A stretch of 64,000 nt of DNA from Macrotis lagotis (Eukaryota > Chordata > Mammalia > Peramelemorphia > Peramelidae). This document shows, piece by piece, positions 22,206-33,888 of the stretch. The first letter of the stretch is position 1, and every line of letters begins with the position of its first letter. The stretch spans positions 12,958,304-13,022,303 of the forward strand of contig NC_133658.1 of the NCBI RefSeq assembly GCF_037893015.1, given 5' to 3'. The translations under genes and the position numbers were made by a program. The notes under the pieces are model-generated. The model did not search any database. It was not told where the DNA came from and was given only the letters and a program-made list of their open reading frames with translations.

Positions 22206-22675
22206 ATTTATTCTCCTTGAAACTACCCCCTTTCTTAATTTATCTTTTTCTTTTAGTCTTTCATTTAAGTTTCCCCCCCTTTTATCTATGGTTTCCCCAA
22301 AGGGAAATATATGTTTTTATATTCAACTTTGTTCCTGAGTGTATTCTTCAATTCTTTGGTCTATTCAGGTTAGAGGGAGGTTCAAATATCCACGGCTCCT
22401 TTAAATCTTTTTTCTTATTGTTTACATCTGATTATAAAGTCCGGCTCTATAAGATAATCTTTTATATATCTTTCTTTTTCCACTATCCTTCTCGTATAGT
22501 CATCTTTTCTTCTCTTTCTGTTAATCATCTAAGATACCCAAAATTCAACCAAGTTCCTCCCTTTAATTTGACTCCTTCCATGAATTGCAGTGATGATTTG
22601 CTTCTGAAGGGACATATTATAATCTTCCCATATTGTAATGTAAACAGTTTATTATTTTTTAATCCCTTATTCTTA

Positions 22676-22815
22676 TATCTAATATATATTATATTATACT
22701 AATTATATTATTTTATTTTATATTATATTATTTATATCAGCATATCATATTATATCATAATAATTATATATCATATCATATCATATCATATTAATTATAT
22801 TATTATATCTTATAG
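22676..22815. repeat. AT-rich (ATATC/ATTAT)n simple repeat
   Basis: About 140 bp consisting almost only of A and T with TATCA units at 22740-22790. Confidence 0.95.
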
Positions 22816-22819
22816 TTCT

Positions 22820-22948
22820 CTTTTTTTTGGCAAGGCAATGAAATCAAGTGACTTGCCCAAGGTCACACAGCTAGGTAATCATTAAGTGTCTGAGGTCCCA
22901 CTTGAACTCAGGTCCCCCTGATTCCAGGACTGGTGCTCTTTCCACTCT
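22820..22948 (-). mobile_element. MAR1-type SINE, antisense
   Basis: 'tttggcaaggcaatgaaatc', 'aaggtcacacagctaggtaa', 'caggtccccctgattccagg'. Inserted at the edge of the AT-rich repeat; head is truncated. Confidence 0.9.
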
Positions 22949-23407
22949 TAATGCCTGTGTTTGCACATGTAAGTTTCTATTTGGATGCAGTCTTTTCATG
23001 AGGAATGTTTGGAAGTTCTCAGTTTCCTTACTGATCCATGTTTCCCCTGTTAGAGAATGGTCAGTTGTGTTCCATAACTTATTCTTGATTATAAACCTAT
23101 ATCTTTTACTTTTTGGAATAATTGATACCATTCTCATTCCAATCAATTAACCAATAACCAGTTCTTAAGTGCCTTTCCACTTCTTCATAGTATTGGCTGC
23201 TAAACTGTGTGCGATTTTGACAGTGATTCTTAGGTGCTTAAATTGTTTCTTTGAAGCTACTTACCATAAATTTCCTTTAATTATATAAACTATGAATTTC
23301 TTCTTTACTGTTCCTAGGAGTTTTCATTTTGGGATATCTTCCTGGAGGTAAGGAATAGTTTCATTTTATATTTCCTTTGCTCTTTGGATCTATGTGATTG
23401 GAACTGT

Positions 23408-23690
23408 TTCATTGCATTATTTTAAAATAATTTATTGTTTCCAACACATAAAAAAAAACTTTAATGGTCATTAAAAATAGTTTAAGCTCTAATTCTTTTC
23501 CCCCTTTTCATTTCATTTCCCTCATTGAGAAGACAAATGTTTATACAATTACAGTCATACAAAATATACTTCCATATTTGTCATGCTGTGGGGGAAAAAA
23601 AGAGAAAAAAAAGAAAAGTTAAGGAAGCTTTAAAAATTTATTTTACTCTTCATCTTGACCCCATTTGTTATTTCCTCTTTCTCTCTTCCC
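23408..23690 (-). mobile_element. L1 3' UTR, antisense
   Basis: T/A-rich start, a pyrimidine tract and 'gagaagacaaatgtttatac' in the order of reverse L1 3' UTRs. A separate 3' end from the one starting near 23700. Confidence 0.6.
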
Positions 23691-23699
23691 TGGTGGTGG

Positions 23700-23953
23700 A
23701 GAGAATTTTTATTATTTTTAATTTTTTTGAGTTTAAAACAAGTTTTTTATGTTTAAATTACAAAAGTTCCTTCCACTCTCCCTTCCCACCCCTCTCCCCT
23801 CAGTGAGGAACAGTTGGGTGAATATTTCACATTCACATTTGTATTAAACACGTTTAAAGATTAGTCATTTTCAGTGTGAGGAATTAGGATTAAGGGAAAG
23901 AAGTACATAAGAGAATTTAAAAAAAATTAATGTAGTGTTCATCAGATTCTGAA

Positions 23954-23990
<37 letters not shown>

Positions 23991-25345
23991 CCTCTGGATG
24001 GGCACGGTATTGTTCATAACTGATCTAATAGCATTGCCCTAGCTATCTGAACTTCTGAGAGGAGCTGCATCCTTCAAGTTTGATCAACAGACAGTATTGG
24101 TGTTAATGTGTAGAGTGTTCTCTTTGTTCTGCTCCTTTTACTAGGCATCAGATCTTGTAATTCATTCCATGCTTCTCTAGAGTTTGATCATTCAGGGTTT
24201 CTTAAAGAACAACAGTATTCCATAACATTCATCTACCATAACTTTTTCAACCATTTTCCCAGTCAATTGGCATTCCCTTAATTTCCAATTCTTTGCCACT
24301 CCTAAAAGAACTGCTATTATTTCTTTAATTTTAATTTTAATATTTTCACTCCCCTTTACTTTATCGCTCAAGTGAGTCTATATTTTTTGGGGGGAGGAGG
24401 TATTTTGTTTACTCTTAAAGAAGAATATTTTGTTAATGTATAAAAAATTATACAAAATGATAATAAATAAATATTAAATTAAAAAAAGAAGGTGAATAAA
24501 ATCTTAGAAAACTTAGATAAGATAGACATCAAGAGAAAACTTAGTGGGGGGTAGAAAAGAATATAACTTTCTTTCTGCAGTACATGGCACTTATACCAAA
24601 ATTGACCATGCACTAGTTCATAAAAACCTTACAATCAAATGTGGAAAGGAAGAAATAATAAATGCATACTTTTTAGATCATGATGCAATAAAAATTACAT
24701 GTAATAAAGAGCCATTTAAACATAACCCAAATAGTAATTGAAAAAAAATAATTTACATTTCTCTAATCACTAATGATTTGGAACATTTTTTTCCATATAT
24801 TCATATATAGCCTAAATTTCTTAATTTGAAAATTGTCTATTCATATCCTTTGACCATTTATCAATTGGAGGATGACTTGTAACATTATAAATTTGATGTA
24901 ATTCTGTATTTATTTTAGAAATGAGACCTTTATCAGAACTCCTAGTTGTGAATACTGTTGCCCAGCTTTCTGCTTTCCTTCTAATTTTGGTATTACTGAT
25001 TTTATTAGTGTAATTTAAAAAAAAAAATTAATATAGTTAAAATCATTCATTTTGAAATTCCTAATTTACTATAATTCTTCCTTGGTCATAAATTTCTCCC
25101 CTTTCCATAGATATGATAGATTATTTCTTGGTCTTTTAGTTTATCTATAGAATCACCTTTTATGTCTATATCCTGCACCCATTTTGACTTTATTTTCATA
25201 TAGGGTGCAAGATGTTGGCCTATGCCTAGTTTTTGTCATATTATTTTCCAGTTTTCCTAACAATTTTTGTCAAATAGTGAGTTCTAATCCCAGTTTGGGG
25301 TTTGTCAAACAGTAGATTACTGTAGTCATTTACTACTGTTTCTTT
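23700..25345 (-). mobile_element. L1 3' part, antisense, interrupted
   Basis: The 3' UTR (23700-24170), the ORF2 end ('aacagtattccataacattc' near 24212, 'tttccaattctttgccact' near 24280) and, after an interruption, more upstream ORF2 sequence (24748-25345: 'ctttgaccatttatcaattg', 'gagacctttatcagaactcc'). The order matches the antisense copy at 60.5-61.95 kb. Compared with that copy about 270 bp is missing, and a sense L1 piece sits in the gap. Confidence 0.85.
24490..24745 (+). pseudogene. L1 ORF2 endonuclease fragment, sense
   Basis: Translation includes 'FLSAVHGTYTKIDHALVHKN' and then a DHDA motif (near 24678), which match the C-terminal part of the L1 apurinic endonuclease domain (the SDH-type catalytic histidine region). 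The open part (24544-24741) ends at a TGA followed by an A-run. It is embedded in an antisense L1, so it is a nested or rearranged fragment, not an expressed gene. Confidence 0.8.
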
Positions 25346-25555
25346 CTAGTCTGTCCTAATCCAGTGATTCTACTTCCCTGTAGGATAAAATAGATTACTA
25401 TAAACAATTGTGTTCATATTATTCCATCTTTGAGCACATTCTGATGAGAGTCAGGTTCAAACATGGCCCTGCTCCCCTACATTGTGCCTTATTCTACATT
25501 CTACACTCATCTCATTCTTCATCTCCATTCGCACTTGTTTTAGAGCACCCATTAT
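25346..25555 (-). mobile_element. Probable L1/HAL1-type remnant
   Basis: 'cattctgatgagagtcaggt' near 25440 matches 'caatcctgatgagaggaaga' near 41047 in the antisense ORF1 element, suggesting the same family. Confidence 0.4.
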
Positions 25556-26415
25556 TTTTCAATTAACACCAAGAAAACAGTGCTCCATCAACCAGCACCA
25601 CACTGTCCATATGTGAAACCATTAATTATTGCAAATGGAGAAGTTTTGAGGACTGTGGACAAGTTCATTCACCTTGGCAGTGTCCTTTCCAAGGAGATAC
25701 ACACTGGGAATGAGGTTGACATATGCATTGCCAGGGTTAGCTCAGTATTTGGGAAACTCTGAAAGAATATGGGAGAGAAGAGGTTTTAGACTGAGTACCA
25801 GATTGAAGGTCTAGAGAGCCATTGTGTTGACTTTATTGCTATAGGTCTGTGAAACCTGGACAGTCTCCCAGTGCCATAGCAGGAAAGTGAATTTCTTCCA
25901 TTTAAATTGTCTTAGGAAGATTCTAAAGATCATCTGGCAGGAAAAGATAGCCAGATAGCCTAGCATGCCAACATTACTACAAAGAATGCAACTATAATGG
26001 GCTGGCCATGTTATTAGAATGTCAGATGTATAGTTGCCAAAAAGACTATTTTTTGCAGAAATTACACAGAGCAAGCATTCACAAGGGGGTCCAAAGAAAC
26101 AATCCTGAAAAATCTCATTGAATTAGAATTGATTGTGCAGCATGGGAGAGACCCTGGCACAGGACTGCCCAGCATGGCATGCCCTCACCAGTGAGGGGAC
26201 TGTGCTGTATGAGAAGGGCAGAATTGAAGCAACTCAAAGGAATCACAACGTGTAAATTTAGAGTAACCCCAAGTGTTCACATGGATTATTTGGGCCCAAC
26301 CTGTGGTAGGGCATTTCGAGCTCATATTGATCTGATCACAGTTGGACATACAGTAATTTCTCTCAGATATAGTGTTGTTTTGATCTTCTTTGATAACAAA
26401 GGACAAGAATCAATC
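25556..26415 (+). mobile_element. RTE (BovB-like) LINE, 3' part
   Basis: The C-terminal end of the RTE reverse transcriptase is legible: 25580-25762 translates to a stretch with HQPAPHCPYVKP and VDKFIHLGSVLS, typical of the region after the RT catalytic centre. From there to 26415 the sequence has stops and ends in the RTE 3' UTR with the 'gataacaaaggacaagaatc' terminus. The element is 5' truncated. The frames at 26179-26454 and 26185-26406 are chance frames in the 3' UTR. Confidence 0.88.
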
Positions 26416-26760
26416 CTTTTTCATTCATTAATTTCATTTTTAAATCAAAGTTAAGCCCCACCAATGCCATTCTCTCATCTTATATTCCTTCTAACTGTGC
26501 TTGTAATGATAAAGTTCTTAAGATTTATAGATATCATCTTCCCATAGAGGAATATAAACTTCTTAACTTTATTGAATCCCTCATGATTTCTCTTTCATTT
26601 TAGTATTTTTATGCTTACCTTTAATCTTGATTTTGAAAATTAAGTTTTCCCTTCAACTCTAATTTTTTCATCAGTAATTACTGAAAGCCCTCTATTTCAT
26701 TGACTACCCATTTCTTACTTTGAAGCATTATACACAGTTTTGCAGGGTGGTGATTCTTGC

Positions 26761-26763
<3 letters not shown>

Positions 26764-26802
<39 letters not shown>

Positions 26803-26813
26803 GAGAGAGAGAA
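26764..26813. repeat. (GA)n microsatellite
   Basis: Almost perfect GA run with one GT interruption. Confidence 0.97.
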
Positions 26814-26819
26814 GAAAAA

Positions 26820-27165
26820 TCAAGCAATGTTGACTGGGCCATGGTCAGAGAAGACTACTGCCACTGAACTGGAGCCCAGCTCAGGTTTTTATGCCTTGCC
26901 TTTCATCCAGAGGGCAAAAAGTGAACTCCCTTTCTGTTACTTGACCCAGAATTAGGTAAAGGGTAAAGCTGAAGAAAATCAGGATACAAATTTTACATTA
27001 AACAATGAATCAATGATACATTAAGAAGGGGAATGGTCCCCACCCAAGATTATAACTGCTTCAATTACAATAATAATTCTCTACTTGAAGTCAATTTACA
27101 TCTCCACCCAAATTTTCTGTTACATTCACAATTCTCTTCATCTTTCCCCTGAGTCATAACTACAA
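26820..27165. other. No recognised feature
   Basis: About 350 bp of mixed composition between a microsatellite and an L1. It has no good frame; an LTR-like origin is conceivable but I see no retroviral hallmark. Confidence 0.4.
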
Positions 27166-27169
27166 AATA

Positions 27170-28838
27170 TATTTCACTTAAATAAACTGGAAAAAATATA
27201 CATCACTCATGGATAGGTTGAGCTAATATAATAAAAATGACAATTTTATCTATAGTAATCTACTTATTCACTCAGTGCTATGCCAATCAAACAATACAAA
27301 AATTGTTTTATAGAGCTAGAAAAAATAATCACAAAAGCAGATTGAGATTATCAAGGGAATTAATTTTTAAAAAACAAACAAAAGGAAAGGAAGTTGGCAT
27401 AACCATGCCAATTCTAAAACTATTTAAAATAGTAGTTATCAAAACTATTTGACTAAGAGAGTGATAGATCAGTGAAATATGTTAGATTAACAAGACATGG
27501 TGGATAATAATTATAACAATCTACTATTTGATAAACCCAAAGATTTCAACTTTTGGAATTTTAACTCACTATTTAAAAAAAAAAACTGTTGGAAAAAACG
27601 GAAAATAACATGACAAAAATCATGCATAGTCAAATATCTCACAACTTATACAAAACTAAAGTCAAAATGGATACTTGACTTATGGATATCTAATAAACCA
27701 ATAGGAAGGGAAAGGAATTATTTATATGTCAAATCTATAAAGAGGAGAATTTATGAAAACATAATAAAATGCAAAATGATTACTTTGATTTAATTAAATT
27801 GAGAAGGTTTTGCAAGAGTTTTTAATAAAGGCTTAATTTCTAAAATATATAGAGTCAAATTTATAAGAATACAAGCCATTCCTCAATTGATAAAGACAAA
27901 GGATATGGGCAGTTTTCATAAAAAAGTAATTAAAGGCAATTATAGTCATACAAAAATTCTCCAAGTCACTACTAATTAGAGAAATGCACATTAAAACAAC
28001 TCTGAGGTACCACCAAGCACCTATTGGATAGGTTAACATGGCAGAAAAGGGAAATGATAAATGTTGGAGGAAAAATGTGGAACAACTATGACACTAATGC
28101 ACTGTTGGTGAAATTGTGAGCTGATCCAACCATTCTGCAGATCAATTTGGAACTATACCCAGAGATCAATGAAACTGTACATACCTTTTGATCTAGCAAT
28201 AACATAACTAGGTATCTCAAAAAGATCACAAAAAAGGGGAGGACTGGAAATTAAGAGAATGCCTAGCAATTGAGGAATGTCTGAAGAAACTTTGGGATAT
28301 GAATATAATCGAATACTTTTGAATTGAATGAGCAGGAAGATTTTAGAAAAAAAAAAAGAAAAAGAAAAAAGAAAACAAACCTAGAAAGACTTGTGTGAAC
28401 TGATATAGGATGAAGTAATCATAATTGGAAAACCAGAACATCATACATCTTAACTACTACATTGTAGGATCATTAACTAGTTCTCAGAAACACAGAATAA
28501 ATTCTAAAAGATTTGTCATGGAAAGTGACATCAACATTCAGAGAAAGAACTCTGAAATCTGAATGCAGATCAAATCATGCAATTTTTACTTATAAAATTT
28601 TTTCTTCTTGTGTTTTTTTTTTCCTTTTTGTTCTGATTCTTCTTTCACAACATGACTAGCATGGAAAAATGTCACATGATTTTTCATGATAACCTGAATC
28701 AGATTACTTACCATCCTAAGGTAGGGGGGAAGGAAGAATAGGAAGGAGAAATATTTACAGAATTGAATGTTGAAAATTGTCTTTGCATATAATTGGGAAA
28801 AATAAATTATAAAAACAATAAATCAAGGGAAGGCAAAA
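27170..28838 (+). mobile_element. L1 LINE, 3' third, sense
   Basis: Sense-strand L1: C-terminal ORF2 (27230-28400; 'ctacttattcactcagtgct', 'atgccaattctaaaactatt', then 'ctgatccaaccattctgcag') followed by a 3' UTR and an AATAAA-like A-rich end (28800-28838). Frequent stops and indels show it is old. The frame at 27237-27452 is a remnant of ORF2. Confidence 0.88.
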
Positions 28839-28839
28839 T

Positions 28840-30320
28840 AAAGACTGATCAGTATTGGAATTGCCTAAGTCAATAAAATCACAGACTCTACCCAAAATAA
28901 AATTTTTGATAAATCATGGAAAAAGGAAAATTACTGAACTATTTTATGTTAGAAACATACCTGTTGATGTGCCTCAATTATATTTTCATCAGACAACTGA
29001 CTCCATCAAAGCTTCAGACTGATAGAATTGAAAGTCTATTTAATTTAGGACTCTTGAACTAGCTATTGAGATGCAGGCTTCAGATTAAATTGGAACTGAG
29101 ATCCTCCTTTTCTCATGGAGTCAGAGATCCTGCTCATTTTTGAATTTTACCTATGCTCACTACAAAGTGTAGGATCAAGACTATTCTTTATCCTGAGACA
29201 TCACTATAATTTTCAGTTCCTACAGTAATCTCAAAATATGTCTTAAGACTAGGTAGTAATCATCAGGGATTTGATATGGCACCTATTCCTCTACTCTGTT
29301 CAAGTTAAGTCTTCTTTTCTTGGGACACAATTTCTCCCTGGACTAGAATGCTTCATACACTGCTCATCAACTGGATCTAATTTCTAGAGTGTACAGATTT
29401 GTCCATCTTCCATCATAAATTTTGATTCAATTTGATTAGATTCCTTATTCAGAATTTTATCTGGAAATTTTTCTAGATATCATTAGATAAAAGTGAGATA
29501 GACTTTGGCAATACAGCTTTTATCTACTCCATTAGTTTGATCTCTACAAAAATATTGTCATTTGACAGCAGCTTATAAATCTTTGTTTTCATTTTTAGTG
29601 AAACTTTACTTCATTAATGTTGATATCCATCTCTCTTCAATGAGAAAATAACACAGCAAGCTTGCTAAACAGAGAAACAGTGAGTTCACTCTTTATGGAA
29701 GTCATAAGAAAAGAACCATATTATTATGTTTTATGTATGTTATTGTAGATACTCCTTGTATGGATTCGATTAGTACCCCCTGAGGTCCTTCTACCCCTCA
29801 AATCGCTCTGTTGAGTTTTGATAAAGAGGAAAAAATAACATCATAAGAATACTTACTAGTCTCTATTGTGTTGGAGTGTGGTAGGTGTGTAATATCCTAA
29901 TGTCTTAACCCTATGCAAGTTGGGTTCACTTTTTTTCATTAAAGTTATAAGACATTAGCCAGAACACGGTTGAATCAGATAACTAAGAGCTCAGACTTTT
30001 GAAATCGTCATTTGAGTAAAATGCAGACACAAGATGCTCCCAATCAACTCTTAGATGATTGACTGGCATGGAACTTATATGGAAACTTAACCTCAGAAGT
30101 AACAACAGAACCTTTTCAAGGCCTATGTTACTGAATAGCCTCCTGCCTAGTAATTTTTTTAATTGTTGAATGACCTGCAAGTGCATCTTTTTATACTAAT
30201 ATTGAATGTAATCTTCCAATCACTAGTCTGAGTTAGGTCTGGAATATAAAAGGGATATTCCTCTCTTATATGACTCTGGCAACTGAGACATTTTTCTTTC
30301 TCTTTTTCTTTCTTTCTTCT
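28840..30320. other. Unique DNA without a supported gene
   Basis: No clear transposon except a faint CORE-like stretch at 29090-29135. No frame of note. Confidence 0.45.
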
Positions 30321-30324
30321 TCTT

Positions 30325-30479
30325 TTTTTTTTTTTAGTTTTATGCAAGGCAAATGGGGTTAAGTGGCTTGCCCAAGGTCACACAGCTAGATTATTATTAA
30401 GTGTCTGAGGCCCCATTTGAACTGAGGTCCTCCTGACTCCAGGGCTGGTGCTCTATCCACTGTGCCACCTAGCTTCCCC
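30325..30479 (-). mobile_element. MAR1-type SINE, antisense
   Basis: T-run, 'caaggcaaatggggttaagt', 'gaggtcctcctgactccagg', 'ctatccactgtgccacctag', ending in 'cttccccttac'. Almost full length. Confidence 0.95.
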
Positions 30480-31079
30480 TTACTGTCTGAGACATTTTTC
30501 AATTGTGATCTTTTTCTCCTTAATTGATCACTCCACTTGTGTTCCTACTTTGTTTGCCAATGCCGGGCAATGTCTGCCTAGGTACCATGATCATTAAAAT
30601 TCTAATGCTTGTGTAAATTGAGTGCCATTTTCCACAACACGAATTCATTTGCCACATATAAGGAGTGAGACTATTTCCCTGGGATTTCCTTTTCTCTCTT
30701 TGGATTACAGATTTCAAGGTCTTTTCCTTTTCTAATCTCTGAATTCTCCATGACTAATTTAACATGCTATTTATCCATTCTACCTACGTCATTTCAAGTT
30801 CATTAATACAAGAATGTAATTTTGTTAGGGGACAAACAGCAACAGCAGTACATTCAGGGCACTTTTCTATTCTGTTTTCCAGCCAAAAATAATTAGATCA
30901 AAGAACCACAAAAATGTACAGAAATTATAACAATAACAATAACTAAAAAACTCAGGTCATTCTGTGGCCCCCATTGATGATATTTTTCCTTTGGAGAAAC
31001 TGCAGGAGGAAAGTAGGCTTAAATGGTTATTAAACTTAGCTCCAATTTCTTGGGTGTTTTCTTTATAGTTTTAAAAGCA

Positions 31080-31290
31080 GTGTAATACAATGCATAAAAG
31101 ACTAGTCAGATTGAAATTATTTTGAATTCAGATCCTGCCTCTGGTATGTACTGACTGTGTGATCTTAGATAGGTTGAACCTTTGAGATACCCAAATAGGA
31201 CTTTGAGGCTCTAGATTGCAGGAGTATTGCTTATCTACATTGCTGGAGGGAATTCATGTACTAAAAATGCTTTATAGTGATGAAATTATA
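31080..31290 (+). mobile_element. Diverged CORE-SINE
   Basis: 'attttgaattcagatcctgc', 'ctgactgtgtgatcttagat', then a MIR-like tail. Moderately supported. Confidence 0.5.
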
Positions 31291-31295
31291 AAAAA

Positions 31296-31390
31296 AGAGA
31301 AATGGCCAAAGGAAGGAAGGGGAAAAAAAGAGTAGGAAGGAATGAAGAAAAAAGAAAGAGGGAAGGAAAGAAAGGGGAAAAATATGGCAA
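31296..31390 (+). repeat. Purine-rich (GGAA/GAAA) tract
   Basis: About 90 bp of nearly pure A/G, which accounts for the Lys/Arg/Gly-rich frame at 31302-31508. Confidence 0.85.
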
Positions 31391-31943
31391 AACCTTCATA
31401 GGTCAGAGGTTGAAATGTATGAACAATGTATCCAAAAGGGGTACATTAAATTTTATGAAATTATTTCTTCTATTTCCAAATTGCAAGTATTGCAAACTCA
31501 TTTTGTAATATAATTCTAAAATAATTCCCCAAAATTATTTCTAAGAAATAAGATATGTCCCTAAAATAAATATTTTGACAACTTGTCAATTAGGATAGGA
31601 ATGAAAATAAATCAACCCTGTTTCTTTATCTCTCTTATCAGCAACAAAAGACTTTGCATCCCTTTGCTGGTAAGATCTGATTTGTCATATAACATCTAAA
31701 ACATTTAATCCTTAATTGAATCCGTTATATCTCTTCAACCAAGTTTTGTTTGATATTAAAAAAAATCTGACACAAGCCTGAACTTAAATTAGAAACTCTA
31801 AATTAAAGCAACAAAATTAGGAAAATTTGGCTCTAAAATTTTTAGACAAAACAGTATATATATGTAATGAGAGATCATGTATAACTTTTTTAAAAGCCAT
31901 AAAACTGTAAATAGGAATTATTATTATTACTTTTAGTTTCTAG

Positions 31944-32093
31944 GTTACATACTTTACCATGGCTGATGAAGAATCCAACAGTTTCACTCTAATTCTTACT
32001 GTCAAGGAACACAATGAAGGACCCCAGTTTGTAGGTGAAGTTCTTGTGGTATTCTATGAAGCCACAGATGAAAAACTATTTTTATCAATATAG
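31944..32093 (+). other. Short unexplained open frame with strong Kozak context
   Basis: An ATG at 31959-31961 lies in ACCATGG, an optimal Kozak context, and opens 44 codons to TAG at 32091-32093, beginning MADEESNSFTLILTVKEHNE. The frame is also open upstream to 31944, just after TTTTAGTTTCTAG, which resembles a splice acceptor. Codon content looks protein-like (acidic start, alternating hydrophobic residues), and no transposon similarity was seen. I do not recognise it. It could be an orphan exon, a pseudogene fragment or chance. Confidence 0.15.
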
Positions 32094-32811
32094 GGAGAAA
32101 CTATATTGATGATCTCACAAATTCATTGGAGAATCATCTGTCTTTCTGAATCCTATTCATCTTCTAAAGTATAATTCATATCTCGCTCCTCCATGACTTT
32201 TATTCCAAAGCTGATGGGTTCTTATTCTGTGAAGTCTTCTCCCCTTTTCATCTCATTGCGTAAAACAACAAGGAAACATAATTAGAGATTACCCTACCTA
32301 CTTCTCAAGACGGTACCTTTAATTTGGACAATATTCTAAGCACCTGAAGGAAAGTGATCATAAAGTGCATGTTTCTATGGCAACCATTCCTTTATGGTCG
32401 TCTAGGGCAGGTCTTATTTTGAACATTCTGTCGTAGTTGTCACTGAAGTTTATTGAATAATCTCGGAAATGTCAGTATTTAGGAAAATGCAATTGAATGA
32501 GATAACTTTTCTCTCATAGCCAAGACATCTTAGGGAGCATTTTCAGTAGCAGATCCAAGAATCAGGAAGTAACAGCTATGCTATAATTTACCATGACCAA
32601 ATCATATCTTAGAGGTTTTATTTTAGGAACTGGGGACAAAAAGTAAAGGAATATAATTGGAAAATAAAGTTTTCAAAGATAAGTAAAAAAGGTTGTGATG
32701 GCTCTTGAAGTCAAACCATAAGAAGCTTGCTTAGAAGAACTGAACTCTTTATGTCAAAAGAAGACTCATAGTAGGTCTGGAGGGTTCATGTTAGCTTTTT
32801 TTCTCCCCCCT

Positions 32812-32966
32812 TTTATTTTTTAGGTTTTTCCAAGGCAATGGAGTTAAGTGGCTTGCCCAAGGCCACACAGCTAGGTAATTATTAAGTGTCTGAGGCCAGA
32901 TTTGAACTCAGGTACTCCTGACTCCAGGGCCAGTGCTCTATCCACTGTGCCACCTAGTCCTTCCCC
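32812..32966 (-). mobile_element. MAR1-type SINE, antisense
   Basis: 'ttaggtttttccaaggcaat', 'aggtactcctgactccaggg', 'ctatccactgtgccacctag'. Full length. Confidence 0.95.
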
Positions 32967-32984
32967 CTTTATAAAAATCATTTT

Positions 32985-33888
32985 TTTTTTCAGTTGCATG
33001 GCAATTTTTAACATACTTCTTTAAACAAAATTTTGAGTTCTAAATACTGTCTCTTCTCACTCCTCTCTAAGATAGTAAGTATTTTGAAAGAGGTCATATT
33101 TGTACGATCATGTAAATCATATGTCCACTTTAGTCATGTTGTATAAGAAGCAAAAGAAAAAGAAAACTTTATTTTTTTAAAAAGTGAAAATATGGTATGC
33201 TTTGATAAGCATTCTGAATCCACAATTCTTTTCCTGAATGTGGATGGCATTTTCTATTGCAAGTCCTTTGGAATTGTCCTGTATTATTACATTGCATTAT
33301 ATTATATATAATAGTTGCTCATCACAGTGTTGATGTGACTGCCCATTGTTCTACTAGTTCTGCTCACTTCACTTTTTTAAAATTTGTTTTCTTTCTGAAA
33401 TCTGCCTGTTCATCATTTCTTACAGCACAATAGTATCCTATGACATTCATTTGTCACAACTTGTTTAGCTTATTCCCAAGTAATAAGTATCCTTCCAATT
33501 TGCAGTTCTTGGTCACAACAAAATATTGATGGCTTTTTCAATTTATTTTTTTCTAAAGTAAGATTATTTAAATATTCAATTTCCTCTTCTGTTAATATGG
33601 GCAATTTATATTTTTGTAAATATTCTTTCATTTCACTTAGACTATCAGATTTGTTGTCATCAAATTGGGCAAAATTGCTCCTAGTTATTGGTTTAATTCC
33701 CTCTTCATTTGTACTGAAATCAACCATTTCATTTTCAATACCGTTAATTTTGTCTTCTTTTATTTTTAGTTGAATTAACCAAAGGTTCATTTATTTTATT
33801 GGGTTTTTCGGTTCATTAACCAACTCTGCTTTATTTATTAGTTCAATGATTTTCTGTTTCCTTTTGTGACAACTAGTTTTGTTTTCCG
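32985..33888 (-). mobile_element. L1, antisense, internally deleted
   Basis: The 3' UTR and ORF2 end (32985-33535; 'agcacaatagtatcctatga' near 33424) join directly to a more upstream ORF2 piece (33535-33888). The frame at 33470-33790 translates this piece: it reads YLQKYKLPILTEEEIEYLNN near its end, the conserved linker before the L1 reverse transcriptase domain. Everything between is missing, so this is a deletion derivative. Confidence 0.82.

Larger units (their letters stand above)
22210..23405 (-). mobile_element. L1/HAL1-type ORF1 region, antisense, split by a SINE
   Basis: Parallels the antisense element at 40.1-42.9 kb: both contain 'gagttttcat(a/t)ttgggat' (here at about 23320) and a similar succession of T-rich ORF1-complement sequence. 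The 161-codon plus frame at 22217-22702 is simply the complement of this region, Phe/Leu-rich because ORF1 is Lys/Glu-rich. No intact ORF1 is left. Confidence 0.5.

Noticed and set aside
22217..22702. 161-codon plus-strand frame, Phe/Leu-rich
   Set aside because: It is the complement of an antisense ORF1-type region; hydrophobic content comes from reversed Lys/Glu-rich codons. There is no signal of selection or family.
26179..26454. Opposed frames of 91 and 73 codons
   Set aside because: Both lie in the RTE 3' UTR; the homologous tail at 2.0 kb does not keep the same frame.
26820..30320. Possible endogenous retrovirus
   Set aside because: I looked for LTR ends, primer-binding site, polypurine tract and protease/RT motifs of retroviral type and saw none. 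The coding-like part (27170-28838) is L1.
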